A stretch of 64,000 bases of DNA, from assembly GCF_037975245.1 (NCBI RefSeq), contig NC_092568.1:38530501-38594500 (forward strand), written 5' to 3'. The translations under genes and the position numbers were made by a program. This stretch comes from Apostichopus japonicus (Eukaryota > Echinodermata > Holothuroidea > Aspidochirotida > Stichopodidae). Under the pieces are notes generated by a model. That model saw only the letters and a program-made list of their open reading frames with translations. It was not told where the DNA came from and searched no databases. Below, piece after piece: positions 12,003 through 23,545 of the stretch. Numbering within the stretch: the first letter of the stretch is position 1; each line of letters starts with the position of its first letter.

Positions 12003-12681
12003 TGTATGTATGTATGTTTGTATGTATGTATGTATGTATGTATGTATGTATGTATGTATGTATGTATGTATGTATGTATGTATGTATGTATGTATGTGTG
12101 TATGTATGTATGTGTGTATGTATGTATGTATGTATGTATGTATGGATGTATGTATGTATGTATGTATGTATGTATGTATGTATGTATGTATGTATGTATG
12201 TATGTATGTATGTATGTATGTATGTATGTATGTATGTATGTATGTATGTATGTATGTATGTGTGTATGTATGTATGTATGTATGTATGTATGTATGTATG
12301 TATGTATGTATGTATGTATGTATGTATGTATGTATGTATGTATGTATGTATGTATGTATGTATGTATGTATGTATGTATGTATGTATGTATGTATGTATG
12401 TATGTATGTGTGTGTATGTGTATGTATGTATGTATGTATGTATGTATGTATGTATGTATGTATGTATGTATGTATGTATGTATGTATGTATGTATGTATG
12501 TATGTATGTATGTATGTATGTATGTATGTATGTATGTATGTATGTATGTATGTATGTATGTATGTATGTATGTATGTATGTATGTATGTATGTATGTATG
12601 TATGTATGTATGTATGTATGTATGTATGTATGTATGTATGTATGTATGTATGTATGTATGTATGTATGTATGTATGTATAT
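12003..12681. repeat. (ATGT)n microsatellite, ~680 bp
   Basis: About 170 units of ATGT with a handful of single-base interruptions (TTTG, TGTG, TGGA). Long open frames on both strands (Met-Tyr-Val-Cys or Ile-His-Thr-Tyr repeats) are artefacts. It joins the 3' tail of the minus-strand SINE at 12682, so it probably grew from that tail. Confidence 0.98.
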
Positions 12682-12909
12682 GTGATCTTCCCGCAAGCAG
12701 GAACTCGCGAAAGAAGCCATAGAGGCTTATAGACTCCCAAGCTGACCGAAGCCAATCTCTCGGCACACATCCATTTAACGTCCATGTCGGGAAGTTGTTA
12801 TTGAACAACACCCTTGCCAGACGACACACCTTGCTGTCGGCGGGGAATCGAACCGGGGATCTCATGACTGGGAGACGCCGGCGTTAACCACTAGGCTATA
12901 CACTCCGCC
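12682..12909 (-). mobile_element. tRNA-derived SINE (family A)
   Basis: On the minus strand the head at 12909 reads GGCGGAGTGTATAGCCTAGT then GGTTAACGC, an A box. GGTTCGATTCC at 12854-12844 is a perfect B box, about 45 bases downstream. A unique body of about 150 bases follows, and the element ends in (ACAT)n. Pol III boxes at tRNA spacing plus an unrelated body define a tRNA-derived SINE. Confidence 0.85.
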
Positions 12910-13117
12910 TATTGACATTGACATGTTGAACGCGCGCTGTGCGCGCGAAAAACTTTGGTTATATTTTTCGGGCAAGTCGTTACAGCCCCCAAATCCAATT
13001 GGGCTCCTACGCCTTTGACTACACACATAGACAGTTTTGAGGCTGTTCATATTTGAACATGCATTTTCATGCTCACTGATATTATGTGATGTCTGCTCTT
13101 TGCTTTACAAATTCGAA

Positions 13118-13345
13118 CAGGCGTGTAGCGAGTAATTTGCCAACGGAAGGGCGAAGCCTGTAGGCAAACTATCTAAGCGAAGCGCCACCATGGTTTGGCG
13201 CGAAGCGTACAAGAAAATTTTGGCCGAAAAAGCCTCCCAGATCGCTGGAAATGACACTTCCCAGGCCTTGTAAGTTGCATTTAAGCATTGTCTATTTTTA
13301 AATTACTAGCGATATCATAGAGAAAATTTGCTCGGGGGGGGGGCG
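13118..13345 (+). repeat. Second copy of the dispersed repeat seen at 11044-11180
   Basis: The segment with TATCTAAGCGAAGCGCCACC, then TTGGCGCGAAGCGTA and GATCGCTGGAAATGACACTT, matches 11044-11130 in the same orientation with about 15% differences by eye. It ends near a G9 tract. Confidence 0.7.
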
Positions 13346-13811
13346 GTCGCCCCTTCCCGAAATGCGTCATGTTCCCCGACGACTCGGTCGAGTTCAAGAC
13401 CAGCCACAGTTGGTTCCATTGCACAATTGAACAATTGTTCAAGGCGTCCATACACACACACGCGTTATGCTAGACCATATATAGTATATATATATAGATA
13501 CATTAGTAGTGAGAGAGGAAAAATGGAAACGTCAACTAGAGCACCAATGGTGCAGAAGCTCATACCTTTTCGAGCTTAAAAATGTAGGGCCCACAAAACT
13601 TTATGGCCCACCAAATTTCCGGCCATTTTTCAGATTCCACCAATTTTGGGCGCATGAGGGATACCCCCCCCCCTCCGTTAGCAGAATACTGGCCACACCA
13701 CTGGCTATAATTCCTATTTTCCCCCTTTAAATCCTGTTTTACCAACTCTCTCAAACAATACCACTGACCTACCCTATTAAACTTTCTCCCCTCTACCTGA
13801 GCAGACTTGAA

Positions 13812-14150
13812 GTATGGAACGCGAAAAGGGCAACCGTATTTCGTTGCCTAAACTAAGTTTGTTTCGTTGCCTAAACTAAGTTTGTTGCTGTCTAAACTAA
13901 AGCTGTTGCTGCTAGTTTACCATGTTGCTGTTGTTCGTTGATGTCTAAACTTACGTTGATGTCTAAAGTCACGTTGACGACTAAACGCGCCTTAATGTCT
14001 AAACTCACGTTGATTTATAAACCTTACGGTTGATGTCTAAACTCACGTTGATGTCTAAAACTTTCGTTGCTAATTTAACTTACGGTTGATGCCTAAACTC
14101 ACGTTGATGTCTACACTTTCGTTGCTATCTAAAGTTCCGTTGTGAACACA
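13812..14150 (+). repeat. Left terminal/subterminal array of GTTGATGTCTAAACT units
   Basis: About 15 imperfect units of CGTTGATGTCTAAACTCA at 18-24 base spacing follow the terminus; the inverted counterpart is at 16560-16750. Confidence 0.85.
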
Positions 14151-15704
14151 TTGTGAACGAACATCATTCTTTCTTTTCAAAAAAATTATAACAATCAACC
14201 GCAAGTTGCTTCCGTGCAGTGCTAACAACATATCTATTACAGAGATTTTCATGCTAAATACAGCCAATGATGTTTTCTCAAATTTCCCGAGATTTGTTTG
14301 GTTAATAGTCCCTTACCTATTGTCTGCAAACATGCTTGCATCTTCAGTGCTCAATGAATGCAAAGTATGATGGTTTAACTATGTAACGCGAAAAAGGGGG
14401 GGGGGGGGGTAATCGTTAATGTCATGCCGGATTTGTAGCAACAGCCATGTAAATATCCTTGACAACCTGATTTGTCGAACAAAATCACGTTGTTAACGAT
14501 ATTTACATGATAGTTGATACAACTCCGAGGACGTTATTTACATTTATATTGTTAATGTCATATTTAAATAATTGTTTTATCACAGAAAGTTATGAGTTGA
14601 GACAATCTATGAATTTTGCGGGAAGCTACCACAACATCTCTGATACTGAAAAGGAATTTAAATCTCACAGTATGTTTTGTTCTCTCCATATTGAGAGTTG
14701 ATAATGTAAAATGTGCATTTATACCACAGTTATTTCTTCGTTGCAAACTTGCGTAAAGTTTTGCGGTCCCTTTGACCACGTGCTTCAAGTCATGATTCTG
14801 GTGCAACACTAATTCGTGTGCATAAACTACTGCAGTCATACATCGTCAAAAGTAGTCATTGAAGTTTCGACATTGCGTAAAAATGTTATTTAAATACTAT
14901 AATTTTCGTGGAGTTGGTTGTTTCCAAATACTGAAAAGCATCCAGGGTAAATGTTGGATCAGTTGCTCTATGGTTGGATGTAGTCTGCGCTTCGTGAGTA
15001 ACATGAGGGGCACAGTATTGAAGTACGATGACTCACAGAACTAGTTTACTAAACCCGCCAGGCAAGTTCATTCGTAACACCAATCCAGTTCGGAGTTTCG
15101 ATTTGCGAAATGGATTGTGTTGTAAATGGAATATACACAAACCTCGCTCAGCATTGTTAAGAATTTTAGACCAAAAAACCCGCGAACATGTTATGCAAGA
15201 AACGAATCATCCAAGATACACTCGAGTTTTGGCTAAGGCTATGTGTTGTAGGTAAGGTGATATGATCTTAAGGTGATATGAAATTTTCAGGATATGCGCA
15301 TGTGCAGTTGAAACTCCGAAGTTTGAACAGGCCTAATACAAATTGCGTGGAATTTAGCGAGATATGCACACTACATTTGCGGGGATATTTGAAGAGTTGG
15401 GGTAGCTGGTGAAATCGCTGCAGGTCAAAGCATCGAGGTACTATATACGGAGTTGGAGAGGAGGAAAGAGTGGCAGGGCAGGCGAAATGAAGGTCGGACG
15501 GCCGCCCTTGTAAAACAGCGAAGCTAGGGCACTGGATGGCATCCGCCATATATATATATATTGTGTAGAGAATTCACAAAGTACAGGCAGTGATAAGATC
15601 GAATCTTCTCAACTATAAACACTAGTAAAAGTATAGGTCATATAATAAACGCAATTGGTGTTCGATTGGGACGAAAAGATTTGTCTTTAGTAATATTACT
15701 GTCA

Positions 15705-16175
15705 TTCGTTTTACTTGATTGCCGACATTCACAACATATCCAGACATCATGTAATGGTTCAATAATTCAATTTTAAGTACAGTATTTTATGCTGGCATTT
15801 TGTCTCGACACTCGTTTTACTTGATTACCGACATTCCCAGATTATCTCTACACATTGTTGGAGGCGCTCAATGAAATCAGTTTAAAAATGCAGTATTTTT
15901 ATGCTGGTACTTTGTCTAGACACTCGACGTTTTACTTGATTGCCAACATTCACAACATATCCAGACATCATGTAATGGTTCAATAATTCAATTTTAAGTA
16001 CAGTATTTTATGCTGGCATTTTGTCTCGACACTCGTTTTACTTGATTACCGACATTCCCAGATTATCTCTACACATTGTTGGAGGGGCTCAATGAAATCA
16101 GTTTAAAAATGCAGTATTTTTATGCTGGTACTTTGTCTAGACACTCGACGTTGTACTTGATTTCCGACATTCACA
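15705..16175 (+). repeat. 221-bp tandem repeat, just over two units
   Basis: TTACTTGATT followed by CCGACATTC recurs at 15711, 15932 and 16153, exact 221-base steps. A weaker internal half-repeat begins near 15812. It lies inside the 13812-16750 element. Confidence 0.9.
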
Positions 16176-16559
16176 GCGTATATGCATAGCCTATAAGTAT
16201 AACATTATAACATTTTAAAAGTTGTTTACCGTGCAGCCTCCTATTCGTATGAGTTGTACTAACGCACATGTTATCTGATAGGCTGGCTGTTGGAGATACG
16301 GTAGCTTATAAAACAAGGTTTCCACAAGTTTGCGTTTGGTGACTCCAAATGGACTTGGACCTCCAAGACCCCTATTGTTTTTGGTGCAGGTGTGTATAGC
16401 CACGTACAATAGACTGACCTGTGTTTATTTAATGTATCAAAATGGTGGTTCGGGCCATTTCTATAGTAACAGCTAGTTCTGCTTATACTAACACCTTTCT
16501 AGTGTACTGAAGTCATCGAAACCTCAATGCATTTTGCATTCTGGTTTACATTACGCGGT

Positions 16560-16750
16560 TGAGCAATTTTGAACAGCGCCGATAGCAACAACGTAAGTTT
16601 AGACAGTGACGTATGTTTAGACAACGGAAGTTAAAATAACAACGTGAGTTTGAGCAACAACGTGGTAAAACAGCAGCAACAACTTTAGTTTAGACTGCAA
16701 CAAACTTAGTTTAGACAACGAAATATGGTTGCCCTTTTCGCGTTCCATAC
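16560..16750 (-). repeat. Right terminal/subterminal array (inverted counterpart)
   Basis: Minus-strand reading reproduces the left end: GTATGGAACGCG, then GTTGTCTAAACTAAGTTTGT and related units. Confidence 0.85.
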
Positions 16751-17049
16751 TGAAGCACTCCTTGCCAAATATTTTGGCTGGCTGCCTACATACCTCAGGC
16801 TCAAAGACCTCTAAGAATCGGCAAGTGCTGATTGGCTATAGGGCTCTCATGCTTACAGTTCAACAGTTAATAACAACTCCCAGTCCTGCTTTAATTCCAC
16901 TAACAGCCTCTGCAGAGCTTAACCACAAATGTCAACAAACACTGCAGAAACTGGGAGACAAAGTAAAGGAGCTTTGGCAAAAGGTGAAGGCTCAGATTTT
17001 TTTAAACAATGGGGATTCATTGTAATTAATTAACTTTTGACCAAAAATT

Positions 17050-17668
17050 ATTAGGCATCATCTTATTCATACACAATCCAACAATCATCAGTTCAACTTT
17101 GAATATGATCCATCAAAATCTTGAGGAGATTGAGATATTTGAAAATATTACAAAGAATGACCCCTGATGACCCCCTAAATGACATTTGACCTCAATTTTC
17201 CGAACACCCCTCATAACCCTCATCCCGAGGAACGTTGTGACCAAGTTTCATTATAACTGGCCATACACTGTACGAACAGGAGCAATTTGAAAATATAGGG
17301 CGGCGGCCCGGGCCACAAAAGACCCCTAGTTGATCTTTGATCTCAAATTCATGAACACACTGAAGGTAAAACTTCCATAGTACTATCGTGACAAACCCTC
17401 AACATTGTACCATGGAATCTGTAGGAGAAGAAGCATTTTGCGTATTTCCACAAAATGGCCCATTACGGCCCACGGGTGACCATTGACCCCAATTTCGGAC
17501 CATCTCTAATGGCCCTATACCCAATGGTCCTTGTGTCCAAGTTCCATGAAATTCCATTAAATACTGTGTGAGTGGGAGCGGTTTTACCAATTGTTGACGG
17601 ATAGAGTGATAGACGCCGCACTGTAACAATAGCTCACACCAGCATGCTGGTATGAGCTAAAAATGGAG
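17050..17668 (-). repeat. Dispersed interspersed-repeat copy with hairpin end
   Basis: Runs of TGACCCC/GACCTCA spacing, and an end TAGCTCACACCAGCATGCTG then GTATGAGCT that forms a palindrome, resemble a widespread invertebrate repeat type. No coding capacity. Boundaries and class are uncertain. Confidence 0.4.
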
Positions 17669-17769
17669 TTGTCGGTGTAAGGGGTAGGGTGAGGCGCACG
17701 TCCCCTCTGTAATCTTCGATCTGTCACTGGCTACCCTGTGTATATAATAGGGATCAGCGCTGTAATTAT

Positions 17770-17940
17770 GACTGTTCCTCTTTCTCTTCCCGAGGTCTTG
17801 GCGTTAATCTTCTACTTCCTCCTTTTCTCCTGTTTCTCTCTTTCTTCTTTTTCTTTTCCCTTCCTTCCTCTCCTCCTTTTCTTTTTTCTCCCTCTTTTTC
17901 CCTTTTTTCTTCTCTTTTTTTCTCTCCTCTTTTCCTTACC
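17770..17940. repeat. Polypyrimidine tract, ~165 bases
   Basis: Almost pure C/T with CTCTTTTTTTCTCT-type imperfect mirror symmetry. Such tracts can adopt triplex DNA. It abuts a GC palindrome GGGGGGCGCGCGCCCCC. Confidence 0.8.
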
Positions 17941-17982
17941 CGGGGGGCGCGCGCCCCCAACGCCCCCCTGGATACGCGCCTG
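17941..17982 (-). mobile_element. hAT-like terminus in inverted orientation
   Basis: The minus strand from 17982 reads CAGGCGCGTATCCAGG, close to the plus-strand terminus at 10995. GTAAC follows it here and GTAAC precedes the 10995 terminus, but 8 matching bases are absent, so pairing the two is unproven. Confidence 0.4.
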
Positions 17983-18104
17983 GTAACTATTAATTTACTA
18001 TTTGTTATAGTGACACTATTCCGTATTATTAATCTCAGAACAATTCAGGCTTATTGCGGCTTACCATTTTCAAGTTTTCTTTTGAGTAATTTTACTTGAT
18101 GATT

Positions 18105-18345
18105 TGTTATGTTATGTTAGTTTTTGTATAGCGCTTTATATGGCACAGCCATCTCATAGCACTTTGAATCCCTGGTCATCAGGCTGGCTGCTGAGAATCC
18201 AGCGCACACAGCTTAGTTACCTCACAGGTACCCATTTATACACCTGAATGGATAGGGGCAGTCGAGATAAAAGTGCCTTGCCCAAGGACACAACATAACA
18301 GGATTATATATAAAACAAAAGCATTAGCCACTCGGCCTCCACGCT
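18105..18345 (-). mobile_element. tRNA-derived SINE (family B), minus strand
   Basis: The minus-strand head has GGCCGAGTGGCTAATGC (A box). It is followed by the shared body GTTGTGTCCTTGGGCAAGGC and, further on, GAGGTAACT, then a tail near TATAGCGCT and (ACATA)n. The same body occurs at 24793-25110 and 53245-53505. Confidence 0.75.
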
Positions 18346-18854
18346 CCTCTTGTTTTGCTTATTCTAAGCTATTTTTTCCTGTAAGTGCACGCCATTTTAG
18401 GATGGGAGGAGCAGAAGGGAGGGGCGGGGCAAGCACAACCACGGTCCACCCCTCTAGTTTAGTATGCATGATCATCATCCATACCCCCATGCATTGTTTC
18501 ATGGACCGCTGGGCTATCATAGTCAAACCCGGTTACGGTGTAGCCCGTTACACCAACAGAATTGCCTGTAAGGTTTCATAATAGTATGTACGATTGTATG
18601 AAACATAAGTAAGGAAAGAGGCTTGAGACCACGACGTCAGTACCATTTGAAAAAAACCTATTCTCTGGTCATTCTGTTTTCAAAAAGAATGATGATAATC
18701 TAAGAAATCAATTTAATTTTCCCTAGTTATAAAAACGTTTCATATCAGAATAATAATCTGATATACCAGATTAAGAAAATTATCTTTCATGGCCCTAATG
18801 GGCTTTCGTACTACGTAGTTCACCAGCTAAAGGTCCGCTTGGTTAACGGGCTCG

Positions 18855-19250
18855 TAGAGGGGGGGGGGGGCTGGACGTATTCTGGTTTAGTTCGGGTAGT
18901 AACCTGGGTGAGGAATCTGTGCTGGTGTATTTGTGCGGGAAGAGTTTTCCCGGAGGTAATTGCTAGGGGTGGGGTTAATTGTCCTCGGTGGTATTTGTCC
19001 TCGTTGATGTATGTCCGGGGGTAGTTGTCCCGGGGGTAGTTGTCTGGGGGGTACTTATCCTCGGGGGTATTTGTCCTCGGTGGTGTATGTCCGGGGGGTA
19101 TTTGTCCGGGGGGTAGTTGTCCTCGGAGGTATTCGTCCTCGGGGGTTTTTGTCCGGGGGGTGATTGTCCGGGGGGTACTTGTCCCGGGGGTATGAGTCCG
19201 GGGGGTATATGTCCGGGGGGTATTTGTCCGGGGGGTATTTGTCCGGCAAC
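18855..19250 (-). repeat. 15-bp minisatellite in inverse orientation to 10380-10690
   Basis: Units GGGGGGTATTTGTCCGG are the reverse complement of the earlier array. The flank at 19250-19262 (CAACCCTTAATAGG) also resembles the inverted flank of the first array (TCTTAATAGGCGTGAC). Starts after a G12 run at 18859-18870. Confidence 0.88.
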
Positions 19251-21111
19251 CCTTAATAGGTAGGCTAGCCCTACGATATACTCTCAAATTCAGTCAAATT
19301 TAAGCCTCAATCATAGCCTCATAGGCATTCATAGGCTTTACATTTCTCTATAGTTTAGTATACATTTAAGTCCAGCCTTCATCTCTGTAAAATCCAAGTT
19401 AAATATTATTCTATTCCACTCACCATTTTATGATCTCACAGTGGAATCTCCAAATCTCACTTGCGTATAGCTACGTAGACCAATAGTAGATTTACATGAA
19501 GTTCAATGGCGATATGTTTAGTATTATAAAAGAGTTTGATTGAACCTTCGGTAATCTCTTTGTAAAAGTACCAGTGAATTCATGTTTCATTTGTATAGTT
19601 TTTGAAGCCATTACCCCATAACCACTTTGACCAGGACAATTTAAGAGTGATCATCTGTTACCCTTTAAGCAAATTATCTGTATGAACTGCAATGTTCCAT
19701 AACATAAATTATTGCTTATTTTATTTTGTTTTGCAGAAACGCAATGGCTGGTACTATATTTTTCTGGTCAGCTGGGGCAGTGCTGTCTCTCCTTTCCCTT
19801 CCTATACTGATTGTCATTGCTCTGATATTACATCTCCAGTATAGAATTGCTCTAGATAACAAAATTCCTTGGTGACATCTATTTAATCAAATGGGTTGCT
19901 TAGAAAATACTCTTCAGACAGTCTCGTGTTTCATATTTCAGACATCCCAGTGGAATTTTGGACCATTTAAACATTAATTTCTGCAGTGTACAATACATGC
20001 TAACTGAATTTAAAATAAAAGTAGACACTGTTATTTGACCATTCCCTATGTACAGCTACATTTTTGGGCATGCCAACCAGATGGATAAAGTAAGAACCGG
20101 AGAAGAAACAATGGATGAACGAACACTGATCTGGTAAACGAACAATTTCTTACATATCTAACTTTTGCAATGTCGTAGACTCATAATAGCATGGAAATCA
20201 ATATTTTATGTATTTTGACAAAACATTGATGAAATTGTGGTTAATTTCTATAGAAGAATCTTCACCAATAATGGCACATGTAAAAGAGTGAATAGCATCT
20301 GGAATGTGACCTTAAATAAATAGCAGTATACCTTTTGCAGATATTATTTCCATGAAGGAAAAATTGATCTTACCATGCAGGCAACACATTGGTTGTTAAC
20401 TGTTCTGTCATGAAGAGACTACTGCTAGGGTGTTGATTGTCCAGGATAGAAGAGATTGTGGAGACAGGTTTTCAATTGATGTGCATATTTTATTAGGCAA
20501 TATTTTTCTTGTATTCCCAGCACTCACATGCATACATCTGAATATCCATTACTTATCACAAAAACTGTGCCATTAAGGTAATAATTATGTATATAAAATA
20601 CAAATATATTAACTTAGTAAGGCTATGTTTTAAAAGATGAGGGGACTTTGTAGCTTTGTAATAGAATGCAAAATTTAAAAACAAAATTGATGTATTTAAA
20701 GGTTTTAATCTGCTGTTGTAGATTTTCATTGTTTCTTGCTGCAGGATTCGTGAAACTGGGCCAGGGATGGTAGTCCATGTTTTCTCCTGGTCGATGATAT
20801 TGTTTGCATCAAAGGAATCTGTAAAAGTGAGAGTTCAAGTTGCTACTTAAGATAATATCCAATCAGCTGCAAGTGTTATAGGATGATCTCAAATAATGTT
20901 TGTTATCCTACAAAGTTTTATTGTAGTAGTTAGGGCTGAGTTTTCAATAAAAAAAAGATCTAAATTTTCATTAAAATGTTTCAGCATAAACTTTTGAAAG
21001 TCTTAACATCTTATAAAACAATATTTCACTGGACACATGTAGGAGTCAGATATTTATCGCACCAAAAAATGGATGCTAACATACAATCAACCACAAGGAA
21101 AAGTCACCATG

Positions 21112-21740
21112 TGTCAGCATTCCTTTCAGTTAATGGTGTAAGATATCAGCTTTTCCCGCAGTCATGGTGTAAGGTGTCAGCATTATCATCCGTCAATGGT
21201 GAAAGGTGTTAGCATTACCATTGCTCAATGGTGTAAGGTGTCAGCATTCCTCTCAGTCAATGGTGTAAGGTGTCAGCATTCCCATCAGTCAATGGTGTGA
21301 GGTGTCAGCATTCACCTCAGTCAATAGTATTAATTGTCAGCATGCCTGTTAGTCAATGGTGTAAGGTGTCAGCCTTCACCTCGGTCTGGTGTAAGGTGTC
21401 AGCATTCCCCTATGCCAAGGTAAGGTGTAAGCATTATCACCAGTCAATGGTGTGAGGTGTCCGCATTCACATTATTCAATGGTGTAAGGTGTCAGCATAA
21501 CTGTCAGTCAATGTAAGGTGCCAGCATTCCTGTTAGTCAATGATGTGAGGTGTCCGCATTCACTTTTTTTCAATGGTGTAAGGTGTCAGCATTACAGTCT
21601 GTCAATGTAAGGTGTAAGCATTATCACCAGTCAATGGTGTGAGGTGTCCGCATTCACATTATTCAATGGTGTTAGGTGTCAGCATAACTGTCAGTCAATG
21701 TAAGGTGTCAGCATTACCGTCTGTCAGTGGTGTAAGTTTC
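21112..21740 (+). repeat. 32-bp minisatellite in P450 intron 3
   Basis: About 18 imperfect units of GGTGTAAGGTGTCAGCATTC plus a CNNTCAGTCAAT spacer, with step 32 at 21230/21262. A block of about 180 bp (AAGCATTATCACCAGTCAAT onward) is repeated at 21428 and 21612, a higher-order duplication. Confidence 0.92.
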
Positions 21741-23074
21741 TAGAACTTTGGCCATAGGTGTTTATGGTATTATTAGCATTTTATTGGTAGAAAGTATCAG
21801 CATCCCTGTCAAAATTTGCATACTTGGTATTACCAGCCTTCCTATGTATCAGCCATTTTCATACAGTGTTAGCATTTTGATCAGTCAGTTGCATTAAATA
21901 TTTTCTTGTAAATGTTCCTTCTTTTATCTTTGAAATAGGAATTTGTTACCTCTGGAAGGCATTTTAAGACTCCAGCTGTCTATCAAAAACTCCATACAGT
22001 CCTAGCCGAGCGGTTTCTGAGAAATGGCTTGGTGGTCGAACATACAGATCACATCTGGGCAGCAAGAAGAAATCTCTTCAACCCTGCCTTTCATCGAAGG
22101 TAAATAAACATTATTGTTGAAGTCTGACCAACGAGTGGTTAAGGGGGCATGGAAAAACTTTTGTTTTGGTCTGTAAATTCATAGACAAGTCAATGAATTG
22201 CAGTATTTGCAATACTATATAATAGAAATAATAAATAATATGTGAGCCCATTTCTTTTTAGTTAAATTGATGCTTTCATATTTGAAAAACGCATGAACTA
22301 CAGTTGTTGAGGCCAAACAATTTTAAGTTAACCTTGCTCACACATTATTCAATGTTATATTTGTGAAGTGATAATCATTTCAGCTTTGCTGGTTTTGTGA
22401 ATATGTGTGTTAATTGGCCACAGACATTCAACATAGATGTATATCCAACATGTTGAAACTTTCAGTGGGATGCCATTATCCATGCTTACATTATATGCAT
22501 ATAATTCTGTTCCTGTTTTATGCAGAACATAAATCGAGACAGACAGACAGACAGTATGCATAGAGACTTCAAATGGAGATATTCCTTTGTTCATTCAGTT
22601 GGATCCCAAATATTCTAAATAGTTTATGTGTGGTTGTACATACCGGAATACAGCAGGTCACTACTTGTGTATTGTAGACACACCTTTGAAATGTTGACAG
22701 TAACAAGGCGGTCATCAAACAGACGCAAGTGCACCCTTAGCTTCAGGCTTTATCAGAACCTCTTTATATGATAAATTAGTATGTACAGACAGTTTCTATG
22801 TCCTTATACGCTACACCCTTTAGATAATATCCAGTAATTAAAGTTGATTGCATATTCCCGTTGAATGTGGAAAAAGATAAATCAACAATAATATTACAGA
22901 AGACAAAAAGCCTATAAGGAACATCTATACAATGGGGAGGACAACACAGACCATCTGGCGTGATCCACTTCAGGAGAAAGTTAAGATTTATCCTGTCAAA
23001 ATAGGTCAAATTCAATCAAATGCATCCCAAGTTAGGGACAACTTTTAGTTTTGATGATAATCGTAACCTTTGCT

Positions 23075-23545
23075 TTCATGATGGCGTATGTGTGTATGCG
23101 TGAGTAGGTGTGTGATTGGGCAGACCTCGCGTTTGGTGTGTAGAAGTATCACCCTGAGTACAAGAAGCCTATTGTTTTCAGTGATGGTCAAAGTCCATTT
23201 GGGGTCACCAGGGGTCAAGTTGTGAAAACCCTGTAAACAAAGTATCTCAAGAAGAAAAGCTTGGGCAGAACTCATTTTTGGTGTATAGAAATACCGCATT
23301 GAGTACAAGAAGCGTATGGTTTTCGGTGGAGGTCAAAGGTCATTTGAGGTCAACTAATGCCAAACATTAACATCACTCACCTCTTACCTGTCTTTCTACA
23401 CTAATGCACCTTCCTTAACATAGGGAAGACTGGACAATTGTGCCACATTGAGTACAAGAAGCGTAATGTTGTGGGCAGAGGTCAATGGTCGTTTGAGTTT
23501 ACCAGGGGTCAAATTGTGAAAACCATGTTTTACAAAATATTTCAA
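23075..23545 (+). repeat. Dispersed ~140-bp repeat carrying AGGTCAAAGGTCA (copy 1)
   Basis: Three diverged units with GAGTACAAGAAGCCTATTG, then GGTCAAAGGTCATTTGAGGT and TTGTGAAAACC. Related arrays are at 26080-26350 and 54950-55690. The second unit holds a perfect AGGTCAAAGGTCA. Confidence 0.8.

Larger units (their letters stand above)
11678..13017. mobile_element. hAT-type non-autonomous element, 1340 bp, TSD ACTACACA
   Basis: The ends are CATAGGCGTAGGAGGC and, inverted, CAAAGGCGTAGGAGCC (14 of 16 match). The 8 bases ACTACACA occur immediately outside each end (11670-11677 and 13018-13025), the hAT duplication length. No transposase is present. Its middle is filled by a tRNA-derived SINE and a tetranucleotide array, which account for about 900 of its 1340 bases. 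Confidence 0.85.
13812..16750. mobile_element. 2.94-kb element with ~200-bp terminal inverted repeats, TSD TGAA, family not recognised
   Basis: The left end starts GTATGGAACGCGAAAAGGGC then AACC.TATTTCGTTG; the right end on the minus strand starts with the same 20 bases. Similarity continues for about 200 bases on each side through degenerate units of the type GTTGNTGTCTAAACTNACGTT. TGAA flanks both sides (13808-13811 and 16751-16754). No transposase frame was found, so the copy is non-autonomous. A third terminus-like string CTATGTAACGCGAAAAAGG lies inside at 14380-14398, followed by a G14 run. Four-base duplications are known for Sola and Chapaev-type elements, but I cannot assign a superfamily. 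Confidence 0.85.

Noticed and set aside
11912-12865. Long open frames of Ile-His-Thr-Tyr or Met-Tyr-Val-Cys repeats on both strands
   Set aside because: They are translations of the (ATGT)n array, which has no stop in any frame; not genes.
10995-17982. One 7-kb hAT element between CAGGGGCGTATCC and its inverted partner
   Set aside because: Only GTAAC (5 bases) matches outside the ends, not 8, and complete elements with their own duplications lie between; more likely two separate fragments.
17738-17986. Hydrophobic Phe/Leu-rich frame of 82 codons
   Set aside because: Produced by the polypyrimidine tract; no splice or start context.
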